From Schaalia sp. lx-260 (lineage in GTDB: Bacteria; Actinomycetota; Actinomycetes; Actinomycetales; Actinomycetaceae), in contig NZ_JAJNRQ010000002.1 in assembly GCF_021083645.1 (NCBI RefSeq), positions 248,001 through 312,000 on the forward strand: a stretch of 64,000 bases of DNA, read 5' to 3'. Both the position numbers and the translations under genes were made by a program. Below are positions 8,018 to 16,865 of this stretch, piece after piece; within the stretch, counting starts at the first letter, position 1; each line of letters opens with the position of its first letter. The notes under the pieces are model-generated. The model did no database searches. It was not told the DNA's origin and saw nothing but the letters and a program-made list of their open reading frames with translations.

Positions 8018-8344
8018 ATGACAAAAAGAATCCCTCGGATATCAACTGTTCTACTTACGGCACTACTTGTACTCGGTGTGACGAATGTGGGTTGGAGCGC
8101 TACTAAAAGTGGCGTCATCGGTTGCACGGCAAATCAAGCAGGACGATCAGGAGCGCTGAGTAAAGGGCTTGTCTTGCATTACCCACCCGGTGACCCTCAG
8201 GTGCAACGTATGAATGAATCTCAAAAAGCATTTACATGGACCTATGCACTGGCGAATGTAAACCGTGGTGGTAGATGGCAAGTTGTAAGTGATAATTTGG
8301 CAGACGGTAAAGCCCAATGCATTTTCACTGGAACTGTCCGCTGA
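8018..8344 (+). CDS. Small secreted two-cysteine protein, copy 3
   Basis: A 108-residue paralogue with signal peptide MTKRIPRIS plus a hydrophobic core, and site GATGAGGAGAAATC before ATG 8018. It keeps GVIGCTANQAGRS, PPGD, ANVNRGGRWQV, both cysteines and the TGTVR end. The mature N terminus is TKSG instead of VRGG, and the central loop differs again (VQRMNESQKAF). It is the most diverged of the three and lies nearest the export module. The bacteriocin role is inferred as for copy 1. Confidence 0.6.
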   Translation: MTKRIPRISTVLLTALLVLGVTNVGWSATKSGVIGCTANQAGRSGALSKGLVLHYPPGDPQVQRMNESQKAFTWTYALANVNRGGRWQVVSDNLADGKAQCIFTGTVR

Positions 8345-8366
8345 ATATTCCTGAGTGAATATTGCT

Positions 8367-8404
8367 GCTAGGTGCAGATTAATACCGTATGGTCTGTACC
8401 TAGC
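8367..8404 (+). promoter_or_regulatory. Intercistronic hairpin, unit 3, with compensatory change
   Basis: GCTAGGT (8367-8373) pairs with ACCTAGC (8398-8404), and GCAG/CTGT continues the helix to about 11 bp. Compared with units 1 and 2 (GCTGGGT/ACCCAGC), the G-C pair has become A-T on both sides. The loop sequence has changed completely. Paired change with a kept stem supports selection on RNA structure. Confidence 0.68.
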
Positions 8405-8435
8405 GCATAGTTTTTTAGGAAGTGAGGTGAGGAAA

Positions 8436-9086
8436 ATGCTTCTGAAACGCAGAGTTGTTTCCGCATTGCTGTGCGCGTTTCTTGCTTTGTCTGTCACAGG
8501 GTGTGCAAATGCGCCTACACAGGGATTGTTGGGAAGTGCTGAATCTGTGAATGTCGAGACAGGTAAATCTAGTGAGTCTGGTTCGAATGCCACAGTCGTG
8601 GTAGAGACTCGTGATGAGCAGCCTGAAGCCTCACGTCAATGGTTCGCGCTCAGCCGTGAAGAACGACGCGAAAAAATGCGCGAAGCAATGAAGCATGAAA
8701 TCTCGTGTCTGGAAGATAAAGGGTGGAAAATAGAAAAAGTTGACCTGAAAGATCTTGGGTACACGGTAGAGGCTCAAGAAGATCCGGCAATGCGTACACA
8801 AGTTGCTGCAGATATCAAGGAATGTAATGCGCTAAACCCTTCACCTGATGCGGATATTGTGATGTCTGTTGCTGATATTGAGGATATCTATAACTATAAC
8901 TTGAATGTAAGGGATTGTTTAGAAAAAGAGGGGATCACAGTTACGGACCCTCCAACGAAACAAAAATATGTTGATGATTTCCGGAATGATCGTGTTACGT
9001 GGAGTCCTTACACAGACTTCATGAACGCCACCAATCTGACGGCAGACAGATTTCGTGAGATTACTGAAAAATGCCCTCAATGGTGA
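8436..9086 (+). CDS. Paralogous lipoprotein H (MLLK type), unit 3
   Basis: A 216-residue lipoprotein starting MLLKRRVV with lipobox VTGC; AAGTGAGGTGAGGAAA precedes ATG 8436. It carries the MLLK-type signal but the VVVETRDEQPEASRQWF block of the MRV type. The middle, ISCLEDKGWKIEKVDLKDLG, is like lipoprotein C, and the C terminus is of the B/F type. Four cysteines are kept. A short insert (NVETGKSS) lengthens the linker. It is the last lipoprotein before the export module, 74 nt upstream of its first gene, with no terminator seen between them, so read-through into the module is plausible. Confidence 0.75.
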   Translation: MLLKRRVVSALLCAFLALSVTGCANAPTQGLLGSAESVNVETGKSSESGSNATVVVETRDEQPEASRQWFALSREERREKMREAMKHEISCLEDKGWKIEKVDLKDLGYTVEAQEDPAMRTQVAADIKECNALNPSPDADIVMSVADIEDIYNYNLNVRDCLEKEGITVTDPPTKQKYVDDFRNDRVTWSPYTDFMNATNLTADRFREITEKCPQW

Positions 9087-9160
9087 AGTCTTACAAAACG
9101 AAATGGTTTCTCCTGCGAAGCTACTAAATATTTCAAAACACTACGGTATTGAGGTCAACG

Positions 9161-10261
9161 ATGACGGGGAAGAAAAAACGATTCGCTACACTGATTCTGC
9201 TGCTATTTCTTGCGCTGTCTGCTCTTGGTGTATGGACAGTAAAAACATTATTTTTTGCACCTCAACTGCTACCGCATCCCACGACATATGACGAAGCTAC
9301 TGCACACAACGGCACGCTAGAAAGAAAAATCACCCTCGTCTCACAAATCACCTGGACTGACAGCACTCACCTCATCGCAAACCGTGGCGGAGTACTTACC
9401 CAAATACTGGCAGTAAATAACGTTCCACTTGAAGACGGACAAAAAATCGCGAGTATCGACATGGAACCTATTGTCATCGTAGAAGGAACTATCCCTGCTT
9501 ATCGTGACCTTACATCAGGAACCGAAGGGGAAGACGTCAAACAACTACAAGCTTTTCTTAAACGCCACGAGTATCCCATCTACGATAAAGAAGGAATATA
9601 CGGCCCTTCAACTCAAACCGCAGTTACACGCTGGCAAAAAGAAAACGGCATAACCCCCACTGGAGATGTTTCGCTGGGATCAATGATTTTTGTCAGCAAA
9701 CTCCCCGTATCGCTTTCTTGGGCCGACAATATCGCTATCGGCTCCCATATTTCCACAGGGGACACAATCGGAACCTTATCCGGATCCCACCCTCGTTTTC
9801 ACATGCTCCTACCCGAAGGGCAAGCTGAACTCGTCAAAGAAGGGATGGAAGCCAGTATTACCTATCAAGACAAAACATGGCCAGCAATCATTGGAACCAT
9901 CACCACAAATGCCGAAGGGCAAACCATAGCATTCCTGGAACCACCCGCAGATACTGAAACAATCTGCGGTGAGGAATGTGCGCTTATCCCAGCTACGGGA
10001 ACAGAAGGAATGTCCACCACAATCACCGTAGTACCACAAACTGAAGGAATAATCGTCCCTAATACAGCCATTTACGTGGCTTCAGATGCCACAGTGTACG
10101 TTACAGACAGCAGTGGGCAGAAAATTACTGTTGAGGTCGTTGTATCCATAGGCGGCCAATCCATTGTGACAGGAATAAACGACGGAACCAGACTGAGTAT
10201 TCCGTTAGCTTCCATAGGAAAAGAAAAGTCTGACACTTCCACGCAAAAAGATGAGAAGTAA
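9161..10261 (+). CDS. Membrane adaptor with peptidoglycan-binding domain, ABC efflux/export module
   Basis: A 366-residue membrane-anchored protein related to periplasmic-adaptor (HlyD/MacA-like) subunits in Gram-positive bacteria. A single N-terminal transmembrane segment spans residues 8-27. A PG_binding_1-type domain lies at about 117-170 (GTEGEDVKQLQAFL, YGPSTQTAVTRWQKENG, TPTGDV). A beta-rich adaptor part follows (about 180-350), ending in the basic/acidic tail KSDTSTQKDEK. The start is ATG 9161, with GAGG six bases upstream; a longer TTG frame begins at 9149. It is separated by 2 nt from the ATPase gene. Known actinobacterial loci pair such adaptors with MacB-type ATPases and FtsX-type permeases, sometimes next to lactococcin-972-like genes. 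It probably links the transporter to the wall while exporting or expelling the small proteins. Confidence 0.78.
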   Translation: MTGKKKRFATLILLLFLALSALGVWTVKTLFFAPQLLPHPTTYDEATAHNGTLERKITLVSQITWTDSTHLIANRGGVLTQILAVNNVPLEDGQKIASIDMEPIVIVEGTIPAYRDLTSGTEGEDVKQLQAFLKRHEYPIYDKEGIYGPSTQTAVTRWQKENGITPTGDVSLGSMIFVSKLPVSLSWADNIAIGSHISTGDTIGTLSGSHPRFHMLLPEGQAELVKEGMEASITYQDKTWPAIIGTITTNAEGQTIAFLEPPADTETICGEECALIPATGTEGMSTTITVVPQTEGIIVPNTAIYVASDATVYVTDSSGQKITVEVVVSIGGQSIVTGINDGTRLSIPLASIGKEKSDTSTQKDEK

Positions 10262-10263
10262 CC

Positions 10264-10917
10264 ATGGATCTACATGCATACGGTATTCACTACACTTATC
10301 CGCGCTCTACTCAGGAAGTAGTCACTGATTGGTCGCATAGCTTCACATCAGGAACAATAACTGCGATAACAGGGATGTCCGGTTCAGGAAAATCCACACG
10401 CCTATACATGCTGGCCCTCATGGTGAAAATCAAACGCGGCGAAATCTGGCTTGATGATAGACGAGTAGATAACCTCACCGACAGGGAACGAGCCGCTATC
10501 CGCGCACATCATTTTGGTTTCATCTTCCAAGACGCTGCTCTGGATGCCACACGCTCAGTCCTTGACAATATCGTTGAAACAAGCCTGTACCAAGGAAGAT
10601 CTCCGCGAGATTTACGTGAACGTGCTCTGCGCCTCATGGAAGAAATGAATGTTGATGTACCGGCTCTGCGTAAGCCCGGTCAAATTTCTGGAGGCCAAGC
10701 ACAAAGAATTGCCGTATGCCGCGCATTAGTAACCAATCCGCAGATTATTTTCGCTGATGAACCCACTGGAAACCTTGATAGCATCACTTCCGCACTGGTT
10801 CTACGTACCCTCAAAGAACACGCACAAAACGGAGGAACAGTTATCATGGTCACCCACGATCCTGAAGTGAGCGACTTTGCTGACTATCACTGTGAAATTA
10901 CGGCGGTAAAACCGTGA
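10264..10917 (+). CDS. ABC transporter ATPase, MacB/LolD-like
   Basis: A 217-residue nucleotide-binding subunit. Walker A GMSGSGKST is at residues 37-45, the Q-loop at Q89 (GFIFQD), signature ISGGQ at 141-145 (Ile in place of the usual Leu), Walker B with DEP at 165-167, and the switch histidine H198 in VTHD. Short length and motif spacing match the MacB/LolD/FtsE group, which pairs with FtsX-fold permeases and often performs mechanotransmission, not classical transport. The permease gene overlaps its stop by 4 nt. In lactococcin 972 loci a two-gene ABC system gives export or immunity; by analogy this one may do the same. Confidence 0.88.
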   Translation: MDLHAYGIHYTYPRSTQEVVTDWSHSFTSGTITAITGMSGSGKSTRLYMLALMVKIKRGEIWLDDRRVDNLTDRERAAIRAHHFGFIFQDAALDATRSVLDNIVETSLYQGRSPRDLRERALRLMEEMNVDVPALRKPGQISGGQAQRIAVCRALVTNPQIIFADEPTGNLDSITSALVLRTLKEHAQNGGTVIMVTHDPEVSDFADYHCEITAVKP

Positions 10918-12026
10918 AACGCGCAGCAGAGTCCATTGCTGTTTTTCTGCGTGAATTGTGCGCTGTTATTCGCTCTGCAGCTCTTACCAGCATCATCATG
11001 GGACTCATCATCTGTGGAGCTTCTTCTTTTTTAATACTTACAGCAGGGAAAACTGCGACAAGTCAAGAAAAAATTTTATCGCAACTCAATTCACCTACCA
11101 TGCGTACCCTCACTGTCCTCGGAGAAAAAGCCATTGGCTTTGACACAGGACTTATTGGCGCACTTGACCAATATTCTGTTATTGAATCAGTTATCGGCAT
11201 GGGACCGATTCATGATTATGTTTCAGCGGTCAATCCAGCCAGCCCGAAAGTACCTGGGCGCACACTGTACACAACCTCCGCTTACGCATTACATGTGCCT
11301 GCGGCCCCTAAAAACTTTCCTACCAGTGCAATTAGTTCCCCGAAAGCGCTTGCGACCATAGGGGTATCTACACGTAGTGCAACTGTGCGCGAAGAAAAAA
11401 CAGGGGAAGAAATCAATGTTATCGATACGAAAGAACTACCTGAAGTTCTAAAAATATATGAGCCTATCATCCTGATTCCACGCAATATTGAGGAAAAACA
11501 ACCTCTCAGCATGATCTCTGTAACTGCCCGAACATTGGAAGATATAGGCAGTGTCGAAAAAATTCTCCAACAGCATTTAGCTGGAATTCCACGTTCGCAG
11601 GTAAAAATACAGCTCCCAGACAATATTTCTCCCCTGAAAAAAGCTATTACCGGAGAACTCATAGCCTCAAACCGAGGGATTTTGCTAGCTACTTTCATTG
11701 CGTGCGTAACAGCTACCCATATCATTGTATGGACCGTTGTCCTCCTACGCCGTAAAGATTACGGTCGTCGCCGCGCACTAGGTGCTTCACGCTCCCTCAT
11801 TGTGACACTCACTGTTATGCATGCCTGCTTTATTGCAATGCTGAGTGCAAGTAGTGGCGTATTGCTGACACAACTATGGTTGTGGTTCACACATAATTCG
11901 CTGCCGCCACTGAGTTTTCTGGGCGCAACAATTACAGCTTTAACTTTTATGAGTACTCTAGGGGCTTTTGTACCGGCTACATGGGCTGCTCATCGTGATC
12001 CTTTAATGGAGCTACGTACCCCATAG
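10914..12026 (+). CDS. FtsX/MacB-type ABC permease
   Basis: A 370-residue permease with a MacB-like layout. There is one N-terminal transmembrane helix (about 23-43), a large extracytoplasmic region of about 200 residues, then three C-terminal helices (about 254-280, 295-318 and 335-357). The cytoplasmic loop RRKDYGRRRALGASR and the C-terminal AAHRDPLMELR are typical FtsX-fold signatures. The GTG start overlaps the stop of the ATPase gene (GTGA). It closes the module; the next features are two tRNA-Lys genes on the other strand. Expected partners are the upstream ATPase and adaptor. Substrate is inferred from context only. Confidence 0.85.
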   Translation: MKRAAESIAVFLRELCAVIRSAALTSIIMGLIICGASSFLILTAGKTATSQEKILSQLNSPTMRTLTVLGEKAIGFDTGLIGALDQYSVIESVIGMGPIHDYVSAVNPASPKVPGRTLYTTSAYALHVPAAPKNFPTSAISSPKALATIGVSTRSATVREEKTGEEINVIDTKELPEVLKIYEPIILIPRNIEEKQPLSMISVTARTLEDIGSVEKILQQHLAGIPRSQVKIQLPDNISPLKKAITGELIASNRGILLATFIACVTATHIIVWTVVLLRRKDYGRRRALGASRSLIVTLTVMHACFIAMLSASSGVLLTQLWLWFTHNSLPPLSFLGATITALTFMSTLGAFVPATWAAHRDPLMELRTP

Positions 12027-12077
12027 AAAATAGAAATATGATTTACCGACGATTAGCAAGAAGACGGGAATAAAAAG

Positions 12078-12150
<73 letters not shown>

Positions 12151-12196
12151 GTTGGATACTTTATGAGCGGTATTATTGCCACGCACAAAATATTCG

Positions 12197-12269
<73 letters not shown>

Positions 12270-12422
12270 GGCAATCCTAGGACCGAAAGAATAGACTACT
12301 CCTTTAGAGGGCCAGACACAAAATCTATTCACGAGGATCAGGACACATTTTGACTTCAGATGGCGAAGTAACCTGCAAAAGGTACGCTAGAAGCCAGTTA
12401 TTTACATATGTCAAGGAGTGCG

Positions 12423-13115
12423 ATGACCGGCGAAAAAAGTACAGAAATATTCGCAGCCTCACCCGTTGCGCAGGATTACCTCAAATTGATATGGACTGCG
12501 CAAACTCGCGGAAAGGACGGCTTGAGTATTAATGAGCTTGCCCGTCGCACAGGAGTAGTGGCTTCCACAGCATCTGAGAATGTACGCCGTCTAGTCGCTC
12601 AAGGACTTATCGATCACACTCCCTACCAAAAAGCCCGTTTAACCTCCAAAGGGCGCAGCGTGGCCGTAGGGATGATACGCCGTCACAGGATTTTAGAAAC
12701 CTACCTGCATGAAGTTTTGAATTTTGACTGGGATGAAGTACACGAAGAAGCAGAAATCCTTGAGCACGCAATATCTGATCGGCTTTTAGGTCGTCTTGAA
12801 GCTGCACTCAAGTATCCTTCACGAGACCCGCACGGTGACCCGATTCCAGCAGCTGACGGTACATGTGAAGTCCTACCAGAAACAATTTTGCTCTCAGAAC
12901 TTACCGAAGGACAAGAAGCCATCCTTATCCGTGTCAGTGATCGTGATTCTGAAGCAATGCGTGCAAATGACGCTCTTGGAATCACTTTAGGAACACGTGT
13001 GCGTATGATGCGGGTTTTATCCGAGGACTCAGGATTTATTGTGAAGATAGGGGACCGCGAAAGCGTTCTTACCTACCGGCAAGCACAAATTCTTCATGTG
13101 AGCGCAGATGCGTAA
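12423..13115 (+). CDS. DtxR/MntR-family metal-dependent regulator
   Basis: A 230-residue iron/manganese-responsive repressor. An N-terminal winged helix (residues 14-80: LSINELARRTGVVASTASENVRRL) is followed by a dimerisation and metal-binding domain. There H88 and the E111-x-x-E114-H115 triplet align with the MntR-type metal ligands. A C-terminal SH3-like (FeoA-like) domain starts near residue 150. ATG 12423 is preferred over 12408 because AAGGAG (12413-12418) lies just before it. The family represses metal uptake genes when Mn or Fe is plentiful; no target is evident nearby. Mn specificity is suggested by the ligand pattern but not proven. Confidence 0.85.
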   Translation: MTGEKSTEIFAASPVAQDYLKLIWTAQTRGKDGLSINELARRTGVVASTASENVRRLVAQGLIDHTPYQKARLTSKGRSVAVGMIRRHRILETYLHEVLNFDWDEVHEEAEILEHAISDRLLGRLEAALKYPSRDPHGDPIPAADGTCEVLPETILLSELTEGQEAILIRVSDRDSEAMRANDALGITLGTRVRMMRVLSEDSGFIVKIGDRESVLTYRQAQILHVSADA

Positions 13116-13240
13116 TACCTGTTTCACTAGCGTGAGTCTATTGCTCATAAGTCAATGATCTGTTTGACCTCTCACGCACACGTCATACACAGCACATGTG
13201 CGCATATGAAGAATACGTAAAGTACCGACAGGGAAACTAG

Positions 13241-13684
13241 TTAGCTGGCAGCACTTTCAAGACGAGGCGGAACATACGCTTCATAACCATCATGGATGAG
13301 CTGATCGCGCAGGTGGATAGCAGCAGCTTCGATTTCTTCCGCAGGCGCACTCTGAGCGTTATTTAGTAAACAATCAGCTTCTGAACGAGCCGGAATCACA
13401 TGAATATGAGTATGAGGAACCTCAAAGCCAGCAATCACCACAGCTGATCGTGATACCTCAAAAGCACGTTCCTGAGCAGAACCTATCTTCTGGGCAACAT
13501 GGGTGAGATGTGTGAGGATTTCCTGTGGACAATCACTCCATTTTTCCCAGGGATGACGCGGAATAACTAGAACATGCCCAGGGGAAACCGGTTCAATGGT
13601 CATCAAAGCGACGCATACCTCGTCAGTCCACACAAAACGACCAGGCCAGTCTCCACTGATAATTTTTTCAAATACAGTACTCAT
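13241..13684 (-). CDS. HIT-family nucleotide hydrolase/transferase
   Basis: A 147-residue histidine-triad protein. The triad HTHIHVIP gives H91, H93 and the catalytic H95. The N-terminal block FEKIISGDWPGRFVWTDE is typical of Hint/HinT-like proteins, which hydrolyse nucleoside phosphoramidates or similar nucleotide conjugates. The start is placed at the ATG giving MSTVFEKI, as in relatives; an in-frame ATG five codons earlier lacks a ribosome site. It is transcribed away from leuS. The physiological substrate is unknown. Confidence 0.88.
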   Translation of the reverse strand: MSTVFEKIISGDWPGRFVWTDEVCVALMTIEPVSPGHVLVIPRHPWEKWSDCPQEILTHLTHVAQKIGSAQERAFEVSRSAVVIAGFEVPHTHIHVIPARSEADCLLNNAQSAPAEEIEAAAIHLRDQLIHDGYEAYVPPRLESAAS

Positions 13685-13782
13685 ACATCTATTGTGCAAC
13701 GCCGCTTGGCCTTATGCGTGTGACAACAATGAATGCGCGTCCCATAAAGGGCAGCATTTACTTGATACGCTGACATTACTAC

Positions 13783-13878
13783 ATGAAAGATCGTGAATTT
13801 TTCCTCCTCTTGCCTCATATTTTGATGGGAACGAGAGGAAAAAGCCTAAATGGTCTACCCTTATACGGGGCCTTTTAA
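13783..13878 (+). CDS. Putative leucine leader peptide of leuS
   Basis: A 31-codon frame starts [14 protein letters not shown] and contains seven Leu codons, three of them consecutive (CTC CTC TTG, residues 8-10). It ends in TAA within the palindrome GGCCTTTTAAGGCC (13869-13882), 38 nt before the leuS ATG. A second dyad, TTTTTCCTC (13798-13806) with GAGGAAAAA (13835-13843), overlaps the Leu run. This arrangement would suit ribosome-mediated attenuation in response to Leu-tRNA charging. There is no Shine-Dalgarno site, so it would have to be leaderless. It could be a chance frame. Confidence 0.35.
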   Translation: MKDREFFLLLPHILMGTRGKSLNGLPLYGAF

Positions 13879-13916
13879 GGCCAAAAGAACCGCAGGAACC
13901 ACAAGGAAGCCCGCAC

Positions 13917-16856
13917 ATGTCATCAACTCAACCTACAGCTATCATTCCCGCCCACCGTTATACGGCAGAGCTGGCCGGACAAATCGAAACAAAATGGCAG
14001 GAACGCTGGGATGAGTGGGGTACTTTCCATGCTGATAATCCCACTGGTGATCTTGCCGGTCCTCTGGCCGCGCACACACCCTTCTTCCTCCTTGATATGT
14101 TTCCTTATCCTTCAGGTAAAGGTCTTCATGTGGGGCATCCTTTAGGATACATTGCTACAGATACAGTGGCGCGTTTCCGCCGCATGAAAGGCGATAACGT
14201 CCTATACACGATGGGGTATGACGCTTTCGGTCTTCCTGCCGAACAATATGCCGTTCAGACAGGCCAGCATCCACGTATCACCACCGAAGAAAATATTGCT
14301 AATATGCGCAGGCAGCTTCGTCGTTTAGGGCTGTCACATGATCGTCGCCGTTCTTTAGCGACAACTGATGTTGAATATGTGCGCTGGACACAGTGGATTT
14401 TCACACAAGTCTTTAACTCATGGTTTGATCCTGAAGCAACTGCTCCCGACGGCTCACAAGGTGCAGCGCGCCCAGTATCTGAACTACGTGAAAAACTTGC
14501 AGCCGGCCAGGTAGCAGTGCCCGATGGTCGTCCATGGGATGAACTGACTGAGGTCGAAAAATCACAGGTTGTTGATAGTTTCCGTTTAGCATATGTGTCC
14601 CATGCGCCTGTGAACTGGTGCCCAGGGTTGGGAACAGTTTTGGCAAATGAGGAAGTAACAGCTGATGGTCGTTCTGAACGCGGAAATTACCCTGTTTTCA
14701 AACGTAACCTGCGTCAATGGATGATGCGTATCACCGCTTATGGTGAGCGTTTAGCCCGTGATCTGGACACGATTAACTGGCCCGATAAAGTACGCACAAT
14801 GCAACGAAATTGGATTGGACGCTCAGAAGGTGCCACAGTTACTTTCAATGTACTGAACGCGCAAGAGGTTCACTCATCGATTTCGCAACTTGAGGTGTAC
14901 ACCACTCGTCCAGATACGCTATTTGGTGCAACTTTCATGGTTGTTGCCCCCGAGCATCCGCTCTTAGGAGGAACTCACGGCGGTGAAGCTGATGATGAAG
15001 CACATCTGAGCGTGCCTCAGCAGTGGCCAGCAGGAACAAAAGAAGCATGGACAGGTGGCTATCCTTCACCTCGTGAAGCTGTGGCAGCATATCGAGGTCA
15101 AGCTGCACGGAAAACCGAAATGGAACGCACAGCTGAGGACCGTGAAAAAACTGGTGTATTCACTGGGTACTACGGTGTGAATCCAACAAATGGTCGCCGT
15201 ATCCCTATCTTCGTTGCCGACTATGTCCTGTGGGGATATGGGACAGGGGCGATTATGGCTGTTCCCGCGCACGATCAACGCGACTGGGATTTTGCACGCG
15301 CTTTTGACTTGGATGTTATTCGCACCATTGGGGATCCTGCGGATCCTTATGCTCATGATCTTTCTGAGTCGGCTTATGTAGGTGATGGTGTTGCTGTTGA
15401 TTCAGCCAATGGTGACATTGATCTGAATGGTAAAACAAAAGACGAAGCAAAAGCTGCGATGACCGATTGGCTTCAAAGCAGTGGCTATGGAAAGAAAACA
15501 GTAACATATCGTCTGCGTGACTGGTTATTCAGTCGTCAACGCTACTGGGGTGAGCCTTTCCCTATCGTGTGGGATGAGGATGGTTTGCCTCATGCATTAC
15601 CTGAAAATATGTTACCTGTGGAACTACCGGAGATTTCTGACTACGCTCCACGTACTTTTGATCCTGATGATGCGCAGACTTCACCTGACGCACCTTTAGG
15701 TCGTGCTGACGAATGGGTAAATGTTGAGCTTGATCTTGGTGACGGTTTGAAACGCTACCGACGCGAAACCAACACAATGCCACAGTGGGCAGGTTCTTGC
15801 TGGTACGAAATGCGTTACACCGACCCGAATAACAATGACGCCTTAGCATCTGCAGAAAATCTGAATTATTGGATGGGTCCACGTGAAGGCAAAATCAGTG
15901 GCGGCACTGACTTGTACGTGGGAGGTGTGGAACATGCGGTTTTGCACCTACTGTATTCACGTTTCTGGCAGAAAGTTCTTTTTGATCTGGGATACGTTCC
16001 TGATTCTGAGCCGTATCACACCCTCTTTAATCAAGGGTATGTACAGGCTTATGCCTATACCGATGCTCGTGGGCAGTACGTTCCTGCCGATGAAGTAGAA
16101 GGCGACGAAAACACTGGTTTCACATGGAAAGGCCAGTCTGTCAACCGTGAATACGGCAAGATGGGTAAGTCGCTGAAAAATATTGTGACTCCCGATGACA
16201 TGTATGAGGCTTATGGTGCTGACGTATTCCGTGTGTACGAAATGAGTATGGGGCCGCTGGATGTGTCTCGCCCATGGGAGACTCGTGCAGTTATTGGTTC
16301 ACAGCGTTTCCTGCAACGTTTATGGCGTAACGTCGTTGATGAATCCACTGGCGAATTGCGTATTACTGAGGATCCTGCCGATTTAGAAACGCAGCGTGTT
16401 TTGGCTCGGACAATTGCCGACGTTACTGTGGAATACGAAAATATGCGTGTAAATACAGCGGTCGCAAAACTTATCGTCCTCAATAATCATCTGACTTCTC
16501 TTTCTGCTGTACCTCGTGAAGCTGTAGAAGCATTGGTCCTCATGGTTTCCCCTGTAGCGCCGCATATTGCTGAGGAACTGTGGGAACGTCTTGGACATGA
16601 CACATCATTAGCGCGGATTCCTTTCCCCGTGGTGGAAGATGAATCTTTACTTGTTGAAGAAACGGTAACTGCGATCATTCAAGTTAATGGCAAGGTTCGT
16701 GCTCGTTTGGAGGTAACTCCATCAATAAGTGAAGATGATTTGCGTGAAGCTGCTATGAACGAACCAGCTATTCAACGTCTCTTGAATGGGCAAATACCTG
16801 TGAAAGTGATTGTGCGTCCTCCAACACTTATCAATCTTGTCGTCCCACAAAAGTAA
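13917..16856 (+). CDS. leuS: Leucyl-tRNA synthetase
   Basis: A 979-residue class I aminoacyl-tRNA synthetase that charges tRNA-Leu. The HIGH-type motif is HVGH at 71-74 within [11 protein letters not shown]. The KMSKS motif appears as KMGKS at 748-752. The CP1 editing domain includes the [12 protein letters not shown]-like segment (about residue 328), and the C-terminal anticodon-binding and LeuRS-specific domains follow. Length is at the upper end for bacterial LeuRS and normal for actinobacteria. ATG 13917 follows CAAGGAAG. The nei-like gene begins 9 nt after the stop, so the two are likely cotranscribed. A possible Leu-rich leader lies upstream. Confidence 0.97.
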   Translation: MSSTQPTAIIPAHRYTAELAGQIETKWQERWDEWGTFHADNPTGDLAGPLAAHTPFFLLDMFPYPSGKGLHVGHPLGYIATDTVARFRRMKGDNVLYTMGYDAFGLPAEQYAVQTGQHPRITTEENIANMRRQLRRLGLSHDRRRSLATTDVEYVRWTQWIFTQVFNSWFDPEATAPDGSQGAARPVSELREKLAAGQVAVPDGRPWDELTEVEKSQVVDSFRLAYVSHAPVNWCPGLGTVLANEEVTADGRSERGNYPVFKRNLRQWMMRITAYGERLARDLDTINWPDKVRTMQRNWIGRSEGATVTFNVLNAQEVHSSISQLEVYTTRPDTLFGATFMVVAPEHPLLGGTHGGEADDEAHLSVPQQWPAGTKEAWTGGYPSPREAVAAYRGQAARKTEMERTAEDREKTGVFTGYYGVNPTNGRRIPIFVADYVLWGYGTGAIMAVPAHDQRDWDFARAFDLDVIRTIGDPADPYAHDLSESAYVGDGVAVDSANGDIDLNGKTKDEAKAAMTDWLQSSGYGKKTVTYRLRDWLFSRQRYWGEPFPIVWDEDGLPHALPENMLPVELPEISDYAPRTFDPDDAQTSPDAPLGRADEWVNVELDLGDGLKRYRRETNTMPQWAGSCWYEMRYTDPNNNDALASAENLNYWMGPREGKISGGTDLYVGGVEHAVLHLLYSRFWQKVLFDLGYVPDSEPYHTLFNQGYVQAYAYTDARGQYVPADEVEGDENTGFTWKGQSVNREYGKMGKSLKNIVTPDDMYEAYGADVFRVYEMSMGPLDVSRPWETRAVIGSQRFLQRLWRNVVDESTGELRITEDPADLETQRVLARTIADVTVEYENMRVNTAVAKLIVLNNHLTSLSAVPREAVEALVLMVSPVAPHIAEELWERLGHDTSLARIPFPVVEDESLLVEETVTAIIQVNGKVRARLEVTPSISEDDLREAAMNEPAIQRLLNGQIPVKVIVRPPTLINLVVPQK

Positions 16857-16865
16857 AGGATTACC

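Larger units (their letters stand above)
7883..9086 (+). repeat. Tandem unit 3 (short): small secreted protein + one lipoprotein
   Basis: Third and most diverged unit. The upstream block starting GGTCTGACTTTGAAGATTTT differs at several positions from units 1 and 2. The unit has only one lipoprotein gene. The place of the second is taken by the efflux adaptor gene. It is probably the oldest copy, from which units 1 and 2 arose by duplication; that order is inference. Confidence 0.85.

Noticed and set aside
9055-9291. 78-codon frame overlapping the end of lipoprotein H and the start of the adaptor gene
   Set aside because: It overlaps two well-supported genes, has no ribosome site, and its product resembles nothing coherent; it is a shadow frame.
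4082-12026. Prophage or insertion-sequence origin of the accessory locus
   Set aside because: No transposase, integrase, terminal inverted repeat or target duplication is visible; tandem duplication explains the structure.
13116-13240. GCGTGAG/CTCACGC dyad as a terminator after the MntR-like gene
   Set aside because: Arms are 7 bp but about 40 nt apart with no T-tract; too weak for a structural claim.
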